64,000 nucleotides of DNA, from assembly GCA_964464625.1 (NCBI GenBank), contig CAYXKD010000006.1, positions 5,863 to 69,862 of the forward strand. The letters are read 5' to 3'. Shown here piece by piece: positions 48,821-57,768 of this stretch. The notes under the pieces were generated by a model. It searched no databases, had not been told where the DNA came from, and was given only the letters and a program-made list of their open reading frames with translations. A program made the position numbers and the translations under genes. This DNA comes from JAAZIN01 sp964464625 (GTDB taxonomy: Bacteria; Bacillota; Dethiobacteria; DTU022). Positions within the stretch are counted from its first letter, which is position 1. Every line of letters begins with the position of its first letter.

Positions 48821-50504
48821 TGGTTTTGAAAGGTTCGTACAGCACAAATCCCGGCCTGCCGCCCGGGGCTCGCTTCACGTGGCGCACCTCGGTGTAGTCC
48901 ACCGCCACGGCGGGCAGATCCCGGCCCCGGCTGTAATGTGCAGCAAGCAGCGCCGCCTCCTGAAGATCGCTCTCTGCAGGCGGGCCGGTACCGGCCCCTT
49001 TAATGATCACATGGCTGCCCGGCAGCCTCTGTGCATGCAGCCAGATATCATACCTGGTAGCCAGCTTGAATGTAAGATGATCGTTCTGGCGATTGTTCTG
49101 CCCCACCAGAATCTTTTTCCCCGAAGAGGCAAGAAAAGAAAGTGGCTGGGGCTTCTCCCGGCGGCGCTTTTTTTTACGCTGCGGCTTTTTTCTTGAGTCG
49201 GGCTTCATATAGCCTGACTCCACGAGCTCTTCACGGATCTCCAATAGAGAGGCGGCGCTTCCTTCTTCTATGGTGTATAGAAGCTCCCGGCAGTATGCCA
49301 GCTCCCCTTGCAATCTGGATATATGTTTTTTCAGGTGTTTTCGGCTGTTGCTTATTTTCCGGTAGATCCGGAAATATTTCTGTGCATTGCCAAGGGCATC
49401 CAGGGATGGATTCATGGGGATGGTGATCTTCTCATCCGGCTGATAAAGGCTGGGTAAAATGATCTCTTCCGCCCTGCTGTTGATCCCGGTGCCGTATGTG
49501 AGAAGTGTCTCCCCGTAAATGCGGTAGCGATCCGCCTCCCCTGCCTGCAGCAGATCCCTTTTCAGCTGTTCCAGCTTCATTTCCAGGCTTCTCTTGCGGC
49601 GGTTTACCCTGGAGCGCAGCCGGTCTTGCAGAAGTTTTCTTTCTTCCGCTTCCTCCAGCCGGCTGTAATAATGATCCAGCAACTCACTCATCTTCGTAAA
49701 TTTTTGCAGGGTGCTGTCCTGAAGGTGGGTCAGCGGGTAGGAGGCATAAATATTTAATTGGGGAGCCATGCAGGCTTCCAGCGCGCCGCTTTTGCCAAAG
49801 AGAGCCTTCATTTCCCGGGTGAGCCGCTCCAAAGAGCCCAGGGGCGCCTCTTTATCCCATTTGCTGCGATAAATCAGCTCCCGGGCGGCCAGGGGGCTGA
49901 TGGCGCGCACTGTTTTAAGCAGTGCCTGATCCGGACTGCTACCTTTCGCCAGCAGGGGCAGCAGCGTTGCGGCGAGCCTCTCCCCCTCTGTCTCAGAGGG
50001 GTCAAGCCTGGATTGCGGAGGCACCTCCTCATAGGGCAGCCCCGGCAAAACTGCGCGCCGCGGGTTTTGTTCCCGGGTGGCGGTTTTGATTGCACCCAGG
50101 ATTATTTCCTCCTCATCGACCAGGATCACATTGCTCCGCCGTCCCATGATCTCGGCGATTATTTTTACCGGAGGCAGAACTTCATGGGCTTCAAAGTGCA
50201 GCATCAAAATTCGCTCCAGGTGAGGCTGAACAACAGCGGAAATCCGCGCACCTGTGAGATATTTCCGCAGGAGCATGCAGAAAGGAGGTGGCTGTTGGGG
50301 AAGGCGATAGCTCCGCCCGGTGAGGTGGACCCGGGCATGGTGGGGATGCGTTGAAAGCAGCAGGCCGTATTCTTCTCCGGCATGATAGAGGGAGAGGACA
50401 ATCACCTGGCGTGAGGGCTGGGTAACCCGCTGTACTCGCGCCCCTATTGCCATCTCCCGCAGCTCCGCCGCCACCGCTGTCATCGCCAGAACATCAAAGG
50501 TCAT
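48735..50504 (-). CDS. rqcH: Ribosome quality control factor RqcH (NEMF/Rqc2, FbpA-like)
   Basis: A 589-residue protein that binds obstructed 50S subunits and recruits tRNA-Ala to add alanine tails to stalled chains. Domains: NFACT-N (MTFDVLAMTAVAAELR, with GRRSNVILVDEEEIILG), helix-hairpin-helix, long coiled coil (residues about 270-430) and the NFACT-R domain (LVGQNNRQNDHLTFKLATRYDIWLHAQRLPGSHVII). Older annotations call it fibronectin-binding protein. ATG 50504 has GGGGAGG 9 nt upstream; an ATG at 50561 has none. It is the only long minus-strand gene in this part of the window and converges on the protease gene. Confidence 0.93.
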   Translation of the reverse strand: MTFDVLAMTAVAAELREMAIGARVQRVTQPSRQVIVLSLYHAGEEYGLLLSTHPHHARVHLTGRSYRLPQQPPPFCMLLRKYLTGARISAVVQPHLERILMLHFEAHEVLPPVKIIAEIMGRRSNVILVDEEEIILGAIKTATREQNPRRAVLPGLPYEEVPPQSRLDPSETEGERLAATLLPLLAKGSSPDQALLKTVRAISPLAARELIYRSKWDKEAPLGSLERLTREMKALFGKSGALEACMAPQLNIYASYPLTHLQDSTLQKFTKMSELLDHYYSRLEEAEERKLLQDRLRSRVNRRKRSLEMKLEQLKRDLLQAGEADRYRIYGETLLTYGTGINSRAEEIILPSLYQPDEKITIPMNPSLDALGNAQKYFRIYRKISNSRKHLKKHISRLQGELAYCRELLYTIEEGSAASLLEIREELVESGYMKPDSRKKPQRKKKRRREKPQPLSFLASSGKKILVGQNNRQNDHLTFKLATRYDIWLHAQRLPGSHVIIKGAGTGPPAESDLQEAALLAAHYSRGRDLPAVAVDYTEVRHVKRAPGGRPGFVLYEPFKTIIVNPQEEELRHLLEQRSSTPPKNPEYG

Positions 50505-50658
50505 CTGAGCAGGCCTCCCCGCTATCTTTGTATACAGTATACACTTCTCCTTGATTACCACAAGTTATTGGAAAGCCGGGGCAGTTACCGGATGTTGGGA
50601 TATGGCGGATGTTTAGCTTTGGATGCTGGAGAGGGGATAGCGGGAGTTCTCTGTACGA

Positions 50659-50667
50659 TGATATAAT
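50659..50667 (+). promoter_or_regulatory. Extended -10 promoter for hbd
   Basis: TGA followed by TATAAT (50662-50667) is an extended -10 element; no matching -35 is visible. It lies 36 nt before the hbd ATG. Confidence 0.5.
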
Positions 50668-50703
50668 GGAAATGCCAGTAAAAAATTCTGGGAGGTTTTT
50701 TAA

Positions 50704-51576
50704 ATGGCAGCTGAAGTAAAAAAGATCGCTGTTGTCGGTGCCGGAAATATGGGTCACCAGATCTCCATCTGCTGCGCTCTGGCGGGTTTGCAAACGAGCT
50801 GTATTGATGTCAGTGCGGAGCAGCTCCGTAAGGCGGAGTCCTTTCTCAGGAATTACCTGCCCGACCGTATAGCCAGGGGAAAGATCTCCGAAAAGGATGC
50901 CGGCGGGGTGGAGTCGCGGCTCAGCTTTACCGGGGAGCTCGAAGAAGGTGTCAGAGAGGCTGATTTTGTTATCGAGGCTGTCACGGAGAAGCTTGATCTG
51001 AAAAAAGAGCTCTTTCGCAATCTGGACCGCATTTGCGCTCCGCAGACCATTCTGGCTACAAACAGCTCTTTTTTCGTCAGCTCCCTCCTGGCATCGGAAA
51101 CAGCCCGTCCCGCCCTGGTTTGCAACATGCATTTTTTCAATCCGGCACTGGTCATGAAGTGTGTTGAAATAGTTAAAGGGCCGCACACTTCTGAAGAGAC
51201 CGCCGGGGTGGCAATGGAGCTGGCTTCGAAAATGGGGAAGAAACCTGTTCTGCTCCATAAAGAGATCTACGGCTTCCTGGTCAACAGAATCCTGCGCCGG
51301 ATCATGGATGAAGCGCTATTTTTGCTGGATACCGGTGTGGCCTCCGCCGCAGACATTGACAGCGCCGTGGTGAACGCTTTGGGACATCCCATGGGTCCCT
51401 TTACCCTGATGGATCTGACGGGGATTGATCTGAGCTACCATATTGCCATGGAGCGATACCGCGAAACAGGCGACTCCGCCGAAAAGCCTTCGCCAACGGT
51501 AGTCGAAAAATATGTAAGGGGCGAATGGGGGCGGAGGAAAGGGCGCGGTTTTTACGAATATAAAAACAAGGGTTAG
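50704..51576 (+). CDS. hbd: 3-hydroxyacyl-CoA (3-hydroxybutyryl-CoA) dehydrogenase
   Basis: A 290-residue NAD(P)-dependent enzyme that interconverts 3-hydroxybutyryl-CoA and acetoacetyl-CoA. The dinucleotide motif VVGAGNMGHQIS is at the start, the catalytic region NMHFFNPALVMKCVEIV and the C-terminal LVNRILRRIMDEALFLLDTGVAS...LGHPMGPFTLMDLTGID match the family. It stands alone, without crotonase, thiolase or acyl-CoA dehydrogenase. Length is normal. It fits butyrate or fatty-acid metabolism together with the acyl-CoA synthetase at 42.8 kb. Confidence 0.93.
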   Translation: MAAEVKKIAVVGAGNMGHQISICCALAGLQTSCIDVSAEQLRKAESFLRNYLPDRIARGKISEKDAGGVESRLSFTGELEEGVREADFVIEAVTEKLDLKKELFRNLDRICAPQTILATNSSFFVSSLLASETARPALVCNMHFFNPALVMKCVEIVKGPHTSEETAGVAMELASKMGKKPVLLHKEIYGFLVNRILRRIMDEALFLLDTGVASAADIDSAVVNALGHPMGPFTLMDLTGIDLSYHIAMERYRETGDSAEKPSPTVVEKYVRGEWGRRKGRGFYEYKNKG

Positions 51577-51602
51577 ACAGCCCTGAACAAGTCATCAGCA
51601 GA

Positions 51603-51653
51603 ACCCCCCGGGCATAACAATTAAGAGAAATTAAATGCCAAAGGGGGGTTTTT
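51603..51653 (+). terminator. Hairpin with T-run containing the ATPase ribosome-binding site
   Basis: AACCCCCC (from 51603) pairs with GGGGGGTT (51643-51650); GGCAT (51611) pairs with ATGCC (51635) inside the same stem, followed by TTT. It can end the hbd transcript. AAGGGGGG of the right arm is also the only ribosome-binding site for the GTG at 51654, so it may act as a translational or attenuating switch. Confidence 0.65.
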
Positions 51654-54377
51654 GTGTTTTCCCAGTGGACTACCCTGGAAACCGGAGAGCTTTTTCGCCT
51701 GCTGGGGACACTTCCGGAAAGGGGTTTGGCAAAGGAAGACGTAGAAAAAAGGCGCCGCCGCTGGGGTAAAAACCTTCTGGTCACTGCCGCTCCCCTGTCC
51801 CTGCCTCTCCTCTTTTTAAACCAGTTCAAGGATTTTATGGTTCTCATCCTGCTGGGAGCCACGCTGCTGGCGGCACTGTTGGGTGAAATCTCCGATGCTC
51901 TTACCATCCTGGTAATTGTGCTGCTTAATGCTTTTCTCGGGTTTATCCAGGAATACCGCGCAGAGCGCTCCCTGGAGGCTTTGCAAAAAATGGCGGCGCC
52001 ACGGGCGCGGGTGCTGCGGGAGGGGAGCTTAAGTATTATTCCCGCTGCAGAGGTGGTGCCGGGAGATCTGGTTTATCTCGAGCCTGGAGACCGGGTCTGC
52101 TCCGATTTGCGCCTTTACGACAGCCAGGGGCTTATGCTGAATGAGGCGGCTCTCACAGGGGAGTCAGCGGCTGTCTACAAGAAAGCAGGTAAGCTTCTTT
52201 TTACCCCGGCCTCGCCGGGTGACGCCGCGAACATGGCCTTCAGCGGCACCGGGGTGCTTGCAGGGCGGGGAAAGGGCCTGGTAGTGGCTACAGGGATGGA
52301 AACAGAGATCGGGCGCATTGCTCATATGATCAGGGAGGCGGAGCGCGGCGTCACTCCCCTGCAGGCGCGTCTGGCCCGCCTGGGCAAGATCCTGGTCTGG
52401 GTTTGCCTTGCGGTCTGCCTGGGGATGACCCTGCTGGGTGTGATCCGCGGCAAGGAGCCTTATGCCATGTTCATGGCCGGTGTGAGCCTGGCTGTCGCCG
52501 CCATTCCCGAAGGACTACCTGCTATTGTAACCGTCTCCCTGGCCCTGGGGGTGCAGCGGATGATTAGACGCCGGGCTATTGTCCGGCGCCTTCCTGCAGT
52601 GGAAACACTGGGCTCGGCAACAGTGATCTGCTCTGATAAAACGGGGACACTTACAGAAAACAAGATGAAGGTGAACCGCATTTTTACAGGCGGACGTCTT
52701 TACAGCTTTGAAGCAGGAACCTTTATGGTTAAAAAAGTGGAGGGGGAGGGCTGGGAAAAAGCGCTGCTCCATCCTGACGGCCTCCTCGGTTTTTCACTTT
52801 TAATTGCTGCACAGTGCAACAATGCCTATCGCGAAGGCGATCTTTTTAAAGGCGATCCCACCGAGACTGCTCTTCTGGAAAGCGCTGTTGCAGCAGGAAT
52901 CAAGCCTCATTCGGGCCGGCGGGAGAGGGAGTACCCTTTCTCTTCCGAGCGTAAGATGATGAGCGTTATTCAGCGCGGCCGCAGGCGCCGCCTTCTACTA
53001 AAAGGGGCGCCAGAAATCGTTTTGGAGCGCTGCAGTTATTACCTTTCTGAAAATAAGAGGGTTGTGCCGTTGAACGCGGTGAAACGGCGGGAACTGCTGG
53101 CTCAGCTGGAGATTATGGCCGGGTTGGCGCTGCGTCCCCTGGCAGTGGCTTACCGGGAGCTCTCTCCGGAAAGGGGAGCGTTGAACCATAGCGCAGCATC
53201 GGGAAGATTTGCAGACAGTGCAGAGGAATTGGAAAGAGAGCTGGTCTGGGCAGGCCTCTTCGGACTGGAAGACCCACCCCGCCCTGAAGCGCTGCCGGCA
53301 ATTCGTCTTTGCCATCGGGCCGGAATAAGGGTGGTCATGATCACCGGAGACCATCGCTCCACCGCCGAGGCGGTAGCCCGCCGCCTGGAGATTCTTCAAC
53401 GAGGCGGCAAAGTGATGCTGGGAGAGGAGCTCAACGCTCTTGATGACCGCGAGCTGCTGCGGATCATCGGGGGGGTGCAGGTCTTTGCCCGGGTCAGCCC
53501 CATGCATAAGCTGCGTATCGTCCGGGCTCTTAAGCGGCGCGGTGAAGTTGTGGCCATGACGGGCGATGGGATTAACGATGCTCCTGCAGTAAAAGAGGCT
53601 GATATCGGTATTGCCATGGGGCTCACCGGAACGGATGTGACCCGGGAAGCCGCTTCCCTCATCCTGGCCGATGATAATTTTAAAACCATTGTTGCGGCGG
53701 TGGAAGAGGGGCGCAGCATCTACGGGAATATCCGCAAGTTTATCCGCTTCCTGCTAGGCTGCAATACGGGGGAAGTGCTGACCATGCTACTGGCGATTCT
53801 CAGCGGACTGCCGCTGCCGCTGCGTCCCCTTCAGATCTTGTGGATAAATCTCGTAACCGACGGCCTTCCCGCCCTGGCTCTGGGCGTGGATCCTCCTGAA
53901 GAAACATTGATGGAGCTACCGCCCCGCCGCCGCAAGGAAGGCCTTTTCAGCCGCGGCTTATGGGGTAAACTGCTGTTTCGCGGTATCATGATCGGGGCGG
54001 TGACTGTGTCGCTTTTCGGGCTGGCACTGGCCTCCGGAGCGGACATTGCAAAGGCGCAGACATTGGCCTTCGCCGCACTGATCCTGGCTCAACTGGTCTA
54101 TGTTTACGACTGCCGCAGCGAAGAAGCCTCTTTTTCAAGAAACCGCCGGCGCAACTTTCTCCTTGATGGAGCGGTGCTTTCATCCTGCCTTCTCATGGCC
54201 GTTGTTATTCACCATCCCCTGTTATCTGCCATTTTCGGCACTGTCCCCCTTTCCGCCCTGGAGTGGGCCGCTGCTTTTGGCGCTGCTTTTCTGCCCGCCT
54301 TGCCCGAACTTTTCGCCTCACTGATTAAAAGCGTTTTTCCTGGAAAAAAGAGAGCGGTAACAGGGAAATACTCTTGA
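51654..54377 (+). CDS. P-type cation-transporting ATPase, Ca2+ type (P2)
   Basis: A 907-residue ATPase that exports or sequesters Ca2+ at the cytoplasmic membrane. Motifs: actuator TGES near residue 168, phosphorylation site DKTGTLT (Asp near 328), TGDGINDAPAVKEADIGIAMG in the P domain, M4 with IPEGLPA, and M6 with NLVTDGLPALALG, the last two carrying Ca2+ ligands of SERCA/PMR1 pumps. It starts with a cation-ATPase N-terminal domain. GTG 51654 lies just after the hairpin. Position near rqcH and yicC is common in clostridia. Confidence 0.93.
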   Translation: MFSQWTTLETGELFRLLGTLPERGLAKEDVEKRRRRWGKNLLVTAAPLSLPLLFLNQFKDFMVLILLGATLLAALLGEISDALTILVIVLLNAFLGFIQEYRAERSLEALQKMAAPRARVLREGSLSIIPAAEVVPGDLVYLEPGDRVCSDLRLYDSQGLMLNEAALTGESAAVYKKAGKLLFTPASPGDAANMAFSGTGVLAGRGKGLVVATGMETEIGRIAHMIREAERGVTPLQARLARLGKILVWVCLAVCLGMTLLGVIRGKEPYAMFMAGVSLAVAAIPEGLPAIVTVSLALGVQRMIRRRAIVRRLPAVETLGSATVICSDKTGTLTENKMKVNRIFTGGRLYSFEAGTFMVKKVEGEGWEKALLHPDGLLGFSLLIAAQCNNAYREGDLFKGDPTETALLESAVAAGIKPHSGRREREYPFSSERKMMSVIQRGRRRRLLLKGAPEIVLERCSYYLSENKRVVPLNAVKRRELLAQLEIMAGLALRPLAVAYRELSPERGALNHSAASGRFADSAEELERELVWAGLFGLEDPPRPEALPAIRLCHRAGIRVVMITGDHRSTAEAVARRLEILQRGGKVMLGEELNALDDRELLRIIGGVQVFARVSPMHKLRIVRALKRRGEVVAMTGDGINDAPAVKEADIGIAMGLTGTDVTREAASLILADDNFKTIVAAVEEGRSIYGNIRKFIRFLLGCNTGEVLTMLLAILSGLPLPLRPLQILWINLVTDGLPALALGVDPPEETLMELPPRRRKEGLFSRGLWGKLLFRGIMIGAVTVSLFGLALASGADIAKAQTLAFAALILAQLVYVYDCRSEEASFSRNRRRNFLLDGAVLSSCLLMAVVIHHPLLSAIFGTVPLSALEWAAAFGAAFLPALPELFASLIKSVFPGKKRAVTGKYS

Positions 54378-54402
54378 GTTCAACTTTCCCAGGTGTTAAG
54401 AT
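54374..54402 (+). promoter_or_regulatory. Candidate promoter for yicC-remA-gmk-rpoZ-coaBC
   Basis: TTGAGT (54374-54379), a 17-nt spacer and TAAGAT (54397-54402). The -35 overlaps the ATPase stop codon. The following 130 nt form the leader before yicC. Confidence 0.45.
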
Positions 54403-54532
54403 AAATAGAAATAGGATTCTGGAACGATTAACATTATTTTTCCAGACCGGGGATTGCCGCTTTTCAGGGCGGGAGGCTCAGGCCTTCGCCGGCGGGCGGC
54501 AGCCCAGGGGGCGAAAGAGAGGTCTTGTTGCC

Positions 54533-55408
54533 TTGCTCAGAAGCATGACCGGATATGGCCGGGGGAGTTGCTCCGGAGAAAACAGCGGTGTTACCGTGGA
54601 GCTGCGCTCGGTAAACCACCGGTATGCCGATTTGTTTTTACGGGTTCCCCGGGAAATATACTTCTTTGAGGACCGTATTCGTCGCTTGCTAAAGAAGGAG
54701 GTCCGGAGAGGCCGCGTTGAGGTGAATATAACTTTGAGCGGTTCGCCTGCCGGTGAAGAGGCTGTTATGTTGAACAAAGAGCTTGCCTCCGCCTATTATC
54801 GTGTTCTGGAGGGCCTGGCAGATCATCTCCGTATTCCCATGACATTGGGTGTGGGAGAGCTCATTCAGATGCCGGGGGTTTTGCAGGAACGGTGTGATGC
54901 GCCAGGAGAAGAACAAATTTGGCCTTTTTTGGAGAGAGCGCTGCAGGAGGCGCTGGAAAGCCTGGTAAAATCACGGAATGAAGAGGGAAACAATCTTTCA
55001 CGGGATCTGAAGCTGCGGCTGGAACGGATTGATGCAATGGTGGAGGAGCTGACCGATCTTGCTCCTGCTGTGCTGGAAGAGCAGCAGCTTCGCCTGAAGA
55101 ACAGGCTTACGGAGATGTTGGGAGATCATTTTGAACAGAACAGGATCCTTATGGAATGTGCCGTCCTGGCTGAGCGAATGGATATTCATGAAGAGGTGAT
55201 CAGGTTAAAAAGCCACCTGGATTCTTTTGGCGGGATTCTCTGCGGCGATGGTGCCGCCGGCCGCCGTCTCGACTTTCTTGCCCAGGAGCTCTTTCGCGAA
55301 ATCAATACAGTAGGGGCTAAATCACAGGATTACCGGATAGCAACCCTGGTGGTGGAAATGAAAACCGAACTTGAAAAGATGCGGGAGCAGATACAGAATA
55401 TCGAATGA
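54533..55408 (+). CDS. YicC-family endoribonuclease
   Basis: A 291-residue protein. It starts MLRSMTGYGRG, the hallmark of YicC, and has VELRSVNHRYADLFLRVPRE and the C-terminal GAKSQDYRIATLVVEMKTELEKMREQIQNIE. E. coli YicC is an endoribonuclease that degrades the small RNA RyhB; the Firmicute role is little known. The open frame extends up to 54374, but TTG 54533 gives the conserved start; GAGAGG lies about 11 nt upstream. It leads the standard yicC-remA-gmk-rpoZ-coaBC group. Confidence 0.93.
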   Translation: MLRSMTGYGRGSCSGENSGVTVELRSVNHRYADLFLRVPREIYFFEDRIRRLLKKEVRRGRVEVNITLSGSPAGEEAVMLNKELASAYYRVLEGLADHLRIPMTLGVGELIQMPGVLQERCDAPGEEQIWPFLERALQEALESLVKSRNEEGNNLSRDLKLRLERIDAMVEELTDLAPAVLEEQQLRLKNRLTEMLGDHFEQNRILMECAVLAERMDIHEEVIRLKSHLDSFGGILCGDGAAGRRLDFLAQELFREINTVGAKSQDYRIATLVVEMKTELEKMREQIQNIE

Positions 55409-55436
55409 GCAATAAGGAGAAAAGGGGTTAAAAAAG

Positions 55437-55703
55437 GTGTCAACAAAATTGATCAACATTGGATTCGGGAATATTGTTTCGGCGGGGCGGATTGTAGCCA
55501 TTGTCAGCCCCGAATCTGCGCCGATCAAAAGGCTTATCAGCGAGGCCAGGGACCGGGGGAATTTGATTGACGCTACTTACGGGCGCCGCACCCGGGCGGT
55601 AATCATCGCTGACAGCAACCATGTAATCCTTTCAGCAGTGCAGCCGGAGACGGTGCGGCACCGTCTGCAAGCCCGGGCTGAATCGAATGACGAGGGCAGT
55701 TAA
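55437..55703 (+). CDS. remA: RemA/DUF370 DNA-binding regulator
   Basis: An 88-residue member of the RemA family. In Bacillus RemA activates biofilm matrix genes and forms rings that wrap DNA. The signature NIGFGNIVSAGRIVAIVSPESAPIKR and the Arg-rich RGNLIDATYGRRTRAVIIADS are complete. GTG 55437 after AAAGGGG. In clostridia it usually lies before gmk, as here. Confidence 0.93.
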   Translation: MSTKLINIGFGNIVSAGRIVAIVSPESAPIKRLISEARDRGNLIDATYGRRTRAVIIADSNHVILSAVQPETVRHRLQARAESNDEGS

Positions 55704-55726
55704 ACAATTTTGACCCGGGAGGATGA

Positions 55727-56338
55727 ATGATGGCCTCAGGGCTTCTCTTTGTACTCTCCGGCCCTTCGGGAGTAGGCAAGGGGACTGTCTGCGAGCGGCT
55801 TCTTTGTTACAGGCCTTCGCTGCAAATTTCCCGATCGCTGACGACGCGCCCTCCCCGACCAGGAGAAAAGGCCGGATGTGATTATGACTTTACATCGCCG
55901 GCCTGCTTTCAAAAATTGATATCCCAGGATGCTTTTCTGGAATGGGCCGTTGTGTACGGCCATTATTATGGGACACTCAGGAAAAGAGTGGAGGAGGCCT
56001 TGAGCCGGGGAACAGATATTTTACTGGAAATTGATGTGCAGGGCGCCCTTCAGGTTCGCCGTCGTCTGGAAAGCACCGTCCTGATATTTTTGGCGCCGCC
56101 TTCGTCGGAGGTTCTCTGTGCGCGAATTGCAGGACGGGCTACGGAGAGCGCGGCGAATATGAAACGGCGTCTGGATGAATCGCAGCGTGAGCTGGCGGCT
56201 TACCGGCACTATGATTACCTTGTAGTCAATGATAGTGTCGAGGAGGCAGCCACATTCATAGCCGCGATCATGGAGGCCGAAAAATGCAGAGTCAGCCGGG
56301 GCGCCAGACCGCCTTGCCTGGGAGGTGAAGAAAAGTGA
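55727..56338 (+). CDS. gmk: Guanylate kinase
   Basis: A 203-residue enzyme that converts GMP to GDP with ATP. P-loop LSGPSGVGKGT is near the start, RSLTTRPPRPGE and GVDYDF-like AGCDYDFTSPACF bind GMP, and VYGHYYGT follows. The sequence begins with two ATG codons (55727 and 55730); either fits. It overlaps rpoZ as GTGA. Confidence 0.95.
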   Translation: MMASGLLFVLSGPSGVGKGTVCERLLCYRPSLQISRSLTTRPPRPGEKAGCDYDFTSPACFQKLISQDAFLEWAVVYGHYYGTLRKRVEEALSRGTDILLEIDVQGALQVRRRLESTVLIFLAPPSSEVLCARIAGRATESAANMKRRLDESQRELAAYRHYDYLVVNDSVEEAATFIAAIMEAEKCRVSRGARPPCLGGEEK

Positions 56339-56553
56339 TCTACCCATCAATAGATCAACTAATGGAGAAAGTTGACAGCAAATACACTCTGGTTATTGCC
56401 GCTGCGAAACGGGGGCGTCAGCTGCGTGACGGAGCCAGGCCGGCTATTGAATCCGGCTCCCGCAAAGAGGTTACCGTGGCTTTAAACGAAATTAACGTAG
56501 GGAAAATAGAGATCGAATTGCAGCCGGGTATGGGCCGCAGTGGCAACAAGTAA
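56335..56553 (+). CDS. rpoZ: RNA polymerase omega subunit
   Basis: A 72-residue omega subunit that helps assemble RNA polymerase. The family sequence YPSIDQLMEKVDSKYTLVIAAAKRGRQL is clear. GTG 56335 overlaps the gmk stop. Length is normal for Firmicutes. Confidence 0.94.
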   Translation: MIYPSIDQLMEKVDSKYTLVIAAAKRGRQLRDGARPAIESGSRKEVTVALNEINVGKIEIELQPGMGRSGNK

Positions 56554-56564
56554 AGGGAGCTGTG

Positions 56565-57746
56565 ATGAAAATGTATCTACTGGGGGTTACCGGAGGTATC
56601 GCCGCCTATAAATCTGTTGAACTGGCCAGGATTTTTATGCGTCAGGGGCGGGAGGTCCAGGCGGTCATGACACCCGGGGCCGCTCACTTTATCAACCCCC
56701 TGACCTTCCGGACTATTACGGGGCGCCCGGCGCTTATCGATCAATTCGGGGTTTCCGAAAGCGAGAAGGTGCGACATGTGGATCTGGGTTCGGCTGCCTC
56801 AGTTTTTGTGATCGCTCCGGCAACAGCCAATACCATTGGGAAGATGGCCGCCGGTATCGCGGACAACCTTTTGACAACGGTTTACCTGGCTGCAGGCTGT
56901 CCGGTGGTCCTCGTTCCATCGATGAATGAGCGGATGTATGAGCACCCGGCGGTTCAGAACAGTTTAAGCAGGCTGCGGGAACAGGGTTGCCGGGTTATGG
57001 AGCCGGAAGACGGCGAGCTGGCCTGCGGAGTTACAGGCAAGGGGAGGATGCCCGAAGCTGCGCAGATTGCAGATTTTGTCGAGGCTGCTCTTAAGCCAGA
57101 TGATTTCCGGGGACTCCGCGCCCTTGTCACAGCGGGGCCGACACGGGAGCCCCTCGATCCTGTACGTTTTATCAGCAACCACTCTACCGGTCTTATGGGC
57201 TATGCCCTGGCCCGCGCTCTTGTCGCAAGAGGGGCGGAAGTTATCCTTGTGAGCGGTCCCACCGCTTTAAATTGCCCCCGGGGAGCTTTGCTGGTGCCGG
57301 TGACTACAGCCCGGGAGATGTATGCAGCGGTGCTGGAGAACTATGAGAAGTGCAATCTTGTAATAAAGGCGGCAGCAGTGGCTGATTACCGCCCTGCTGA
57401 GAGAGCGGAGCATAAACTTAAAAAAGATGGTTCAGCTATGGTGCTGGAGCTGCAGTCCAACCCCGATATTTTGCTGGAACTGGGGCGCCGAAAAGGGGAA
57501 CACCTCCTTGTCGGTTTCGCCATGGAGACGGAGCAGGCCCGGGAGCGCGCCCTGGAGAAATTGAGGCGGAAGAATCTGGACCTTATCGTGGTGAACGATC
57601 TCACTGTTCCCGGAGCGGGTTTTGCCTCACCAACCAATCAGGTCTGCATCATCGACAGGGAGGGAGGGGCTGAAGATCTGCCCCTGATGCCCAAAGAGAC
57701 CCTGGCGCACCATATCCTGGACAGGGTCCGTCCGCTGCTGCCGTAA
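56565..57746 (+). CDS. coaBC: Bifunctional phosphopantothenoylcysteine decarboxylase/synthetase
   Basis: A 393-residue enzyme with two steps of coenzyme A synthesis. The CoaC half (residues 1-180) has the FMN site GVTGGIAAYKS, the active His in VRHVDLG, PSMNERMYEHP and the Cys in GELACGVTGKGRM. The CoaB half has TAGPTREPLDPVRFISNHSTG and IKAAAVADYRP, with KLKK as the CTP-binding segment. Starts at ATG 56565 (GGGAG upstream) or GTG 56562. Last gene of the group; it converges on the SpoIIM-like gene. Confidence 0.95.
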   Translation: MKMYLLGVTGGIAAYKSVELARIFMRQGREVQAVMTPGAAHFINPLTFRTITGRPALIDQFGVSESEKVRHVDLGSAASVFVIAPATANTIGKMAAGIADNLLTTVYLAAGCPVVLVPSMNERMYEHPAVQNSLSRLREQGCRVMEPEDGELACGVTGKGRMPEAAQIADFVEAALKPDDFRGLRALVTAGPTREPLDPVRFISNHSTGLMGYALARALVARGAEVILVSGPTALNCPRGALLVPVTTAREMYAAVLENYEKCNLVIKAAAVADYRPAERAEHKLKKDGSAMVLELQSNPDILLELGRRKGEHLLVGFAMETEQARERALEKLRRKNLDLIVVNDLTVPGAGFASPTNQVCIIDREGGAEDLPLMPKETLAHHILDRVRPLLP

Positions 57747-57768
57747 AGCGCCGCCGGGACTGTCCAGG

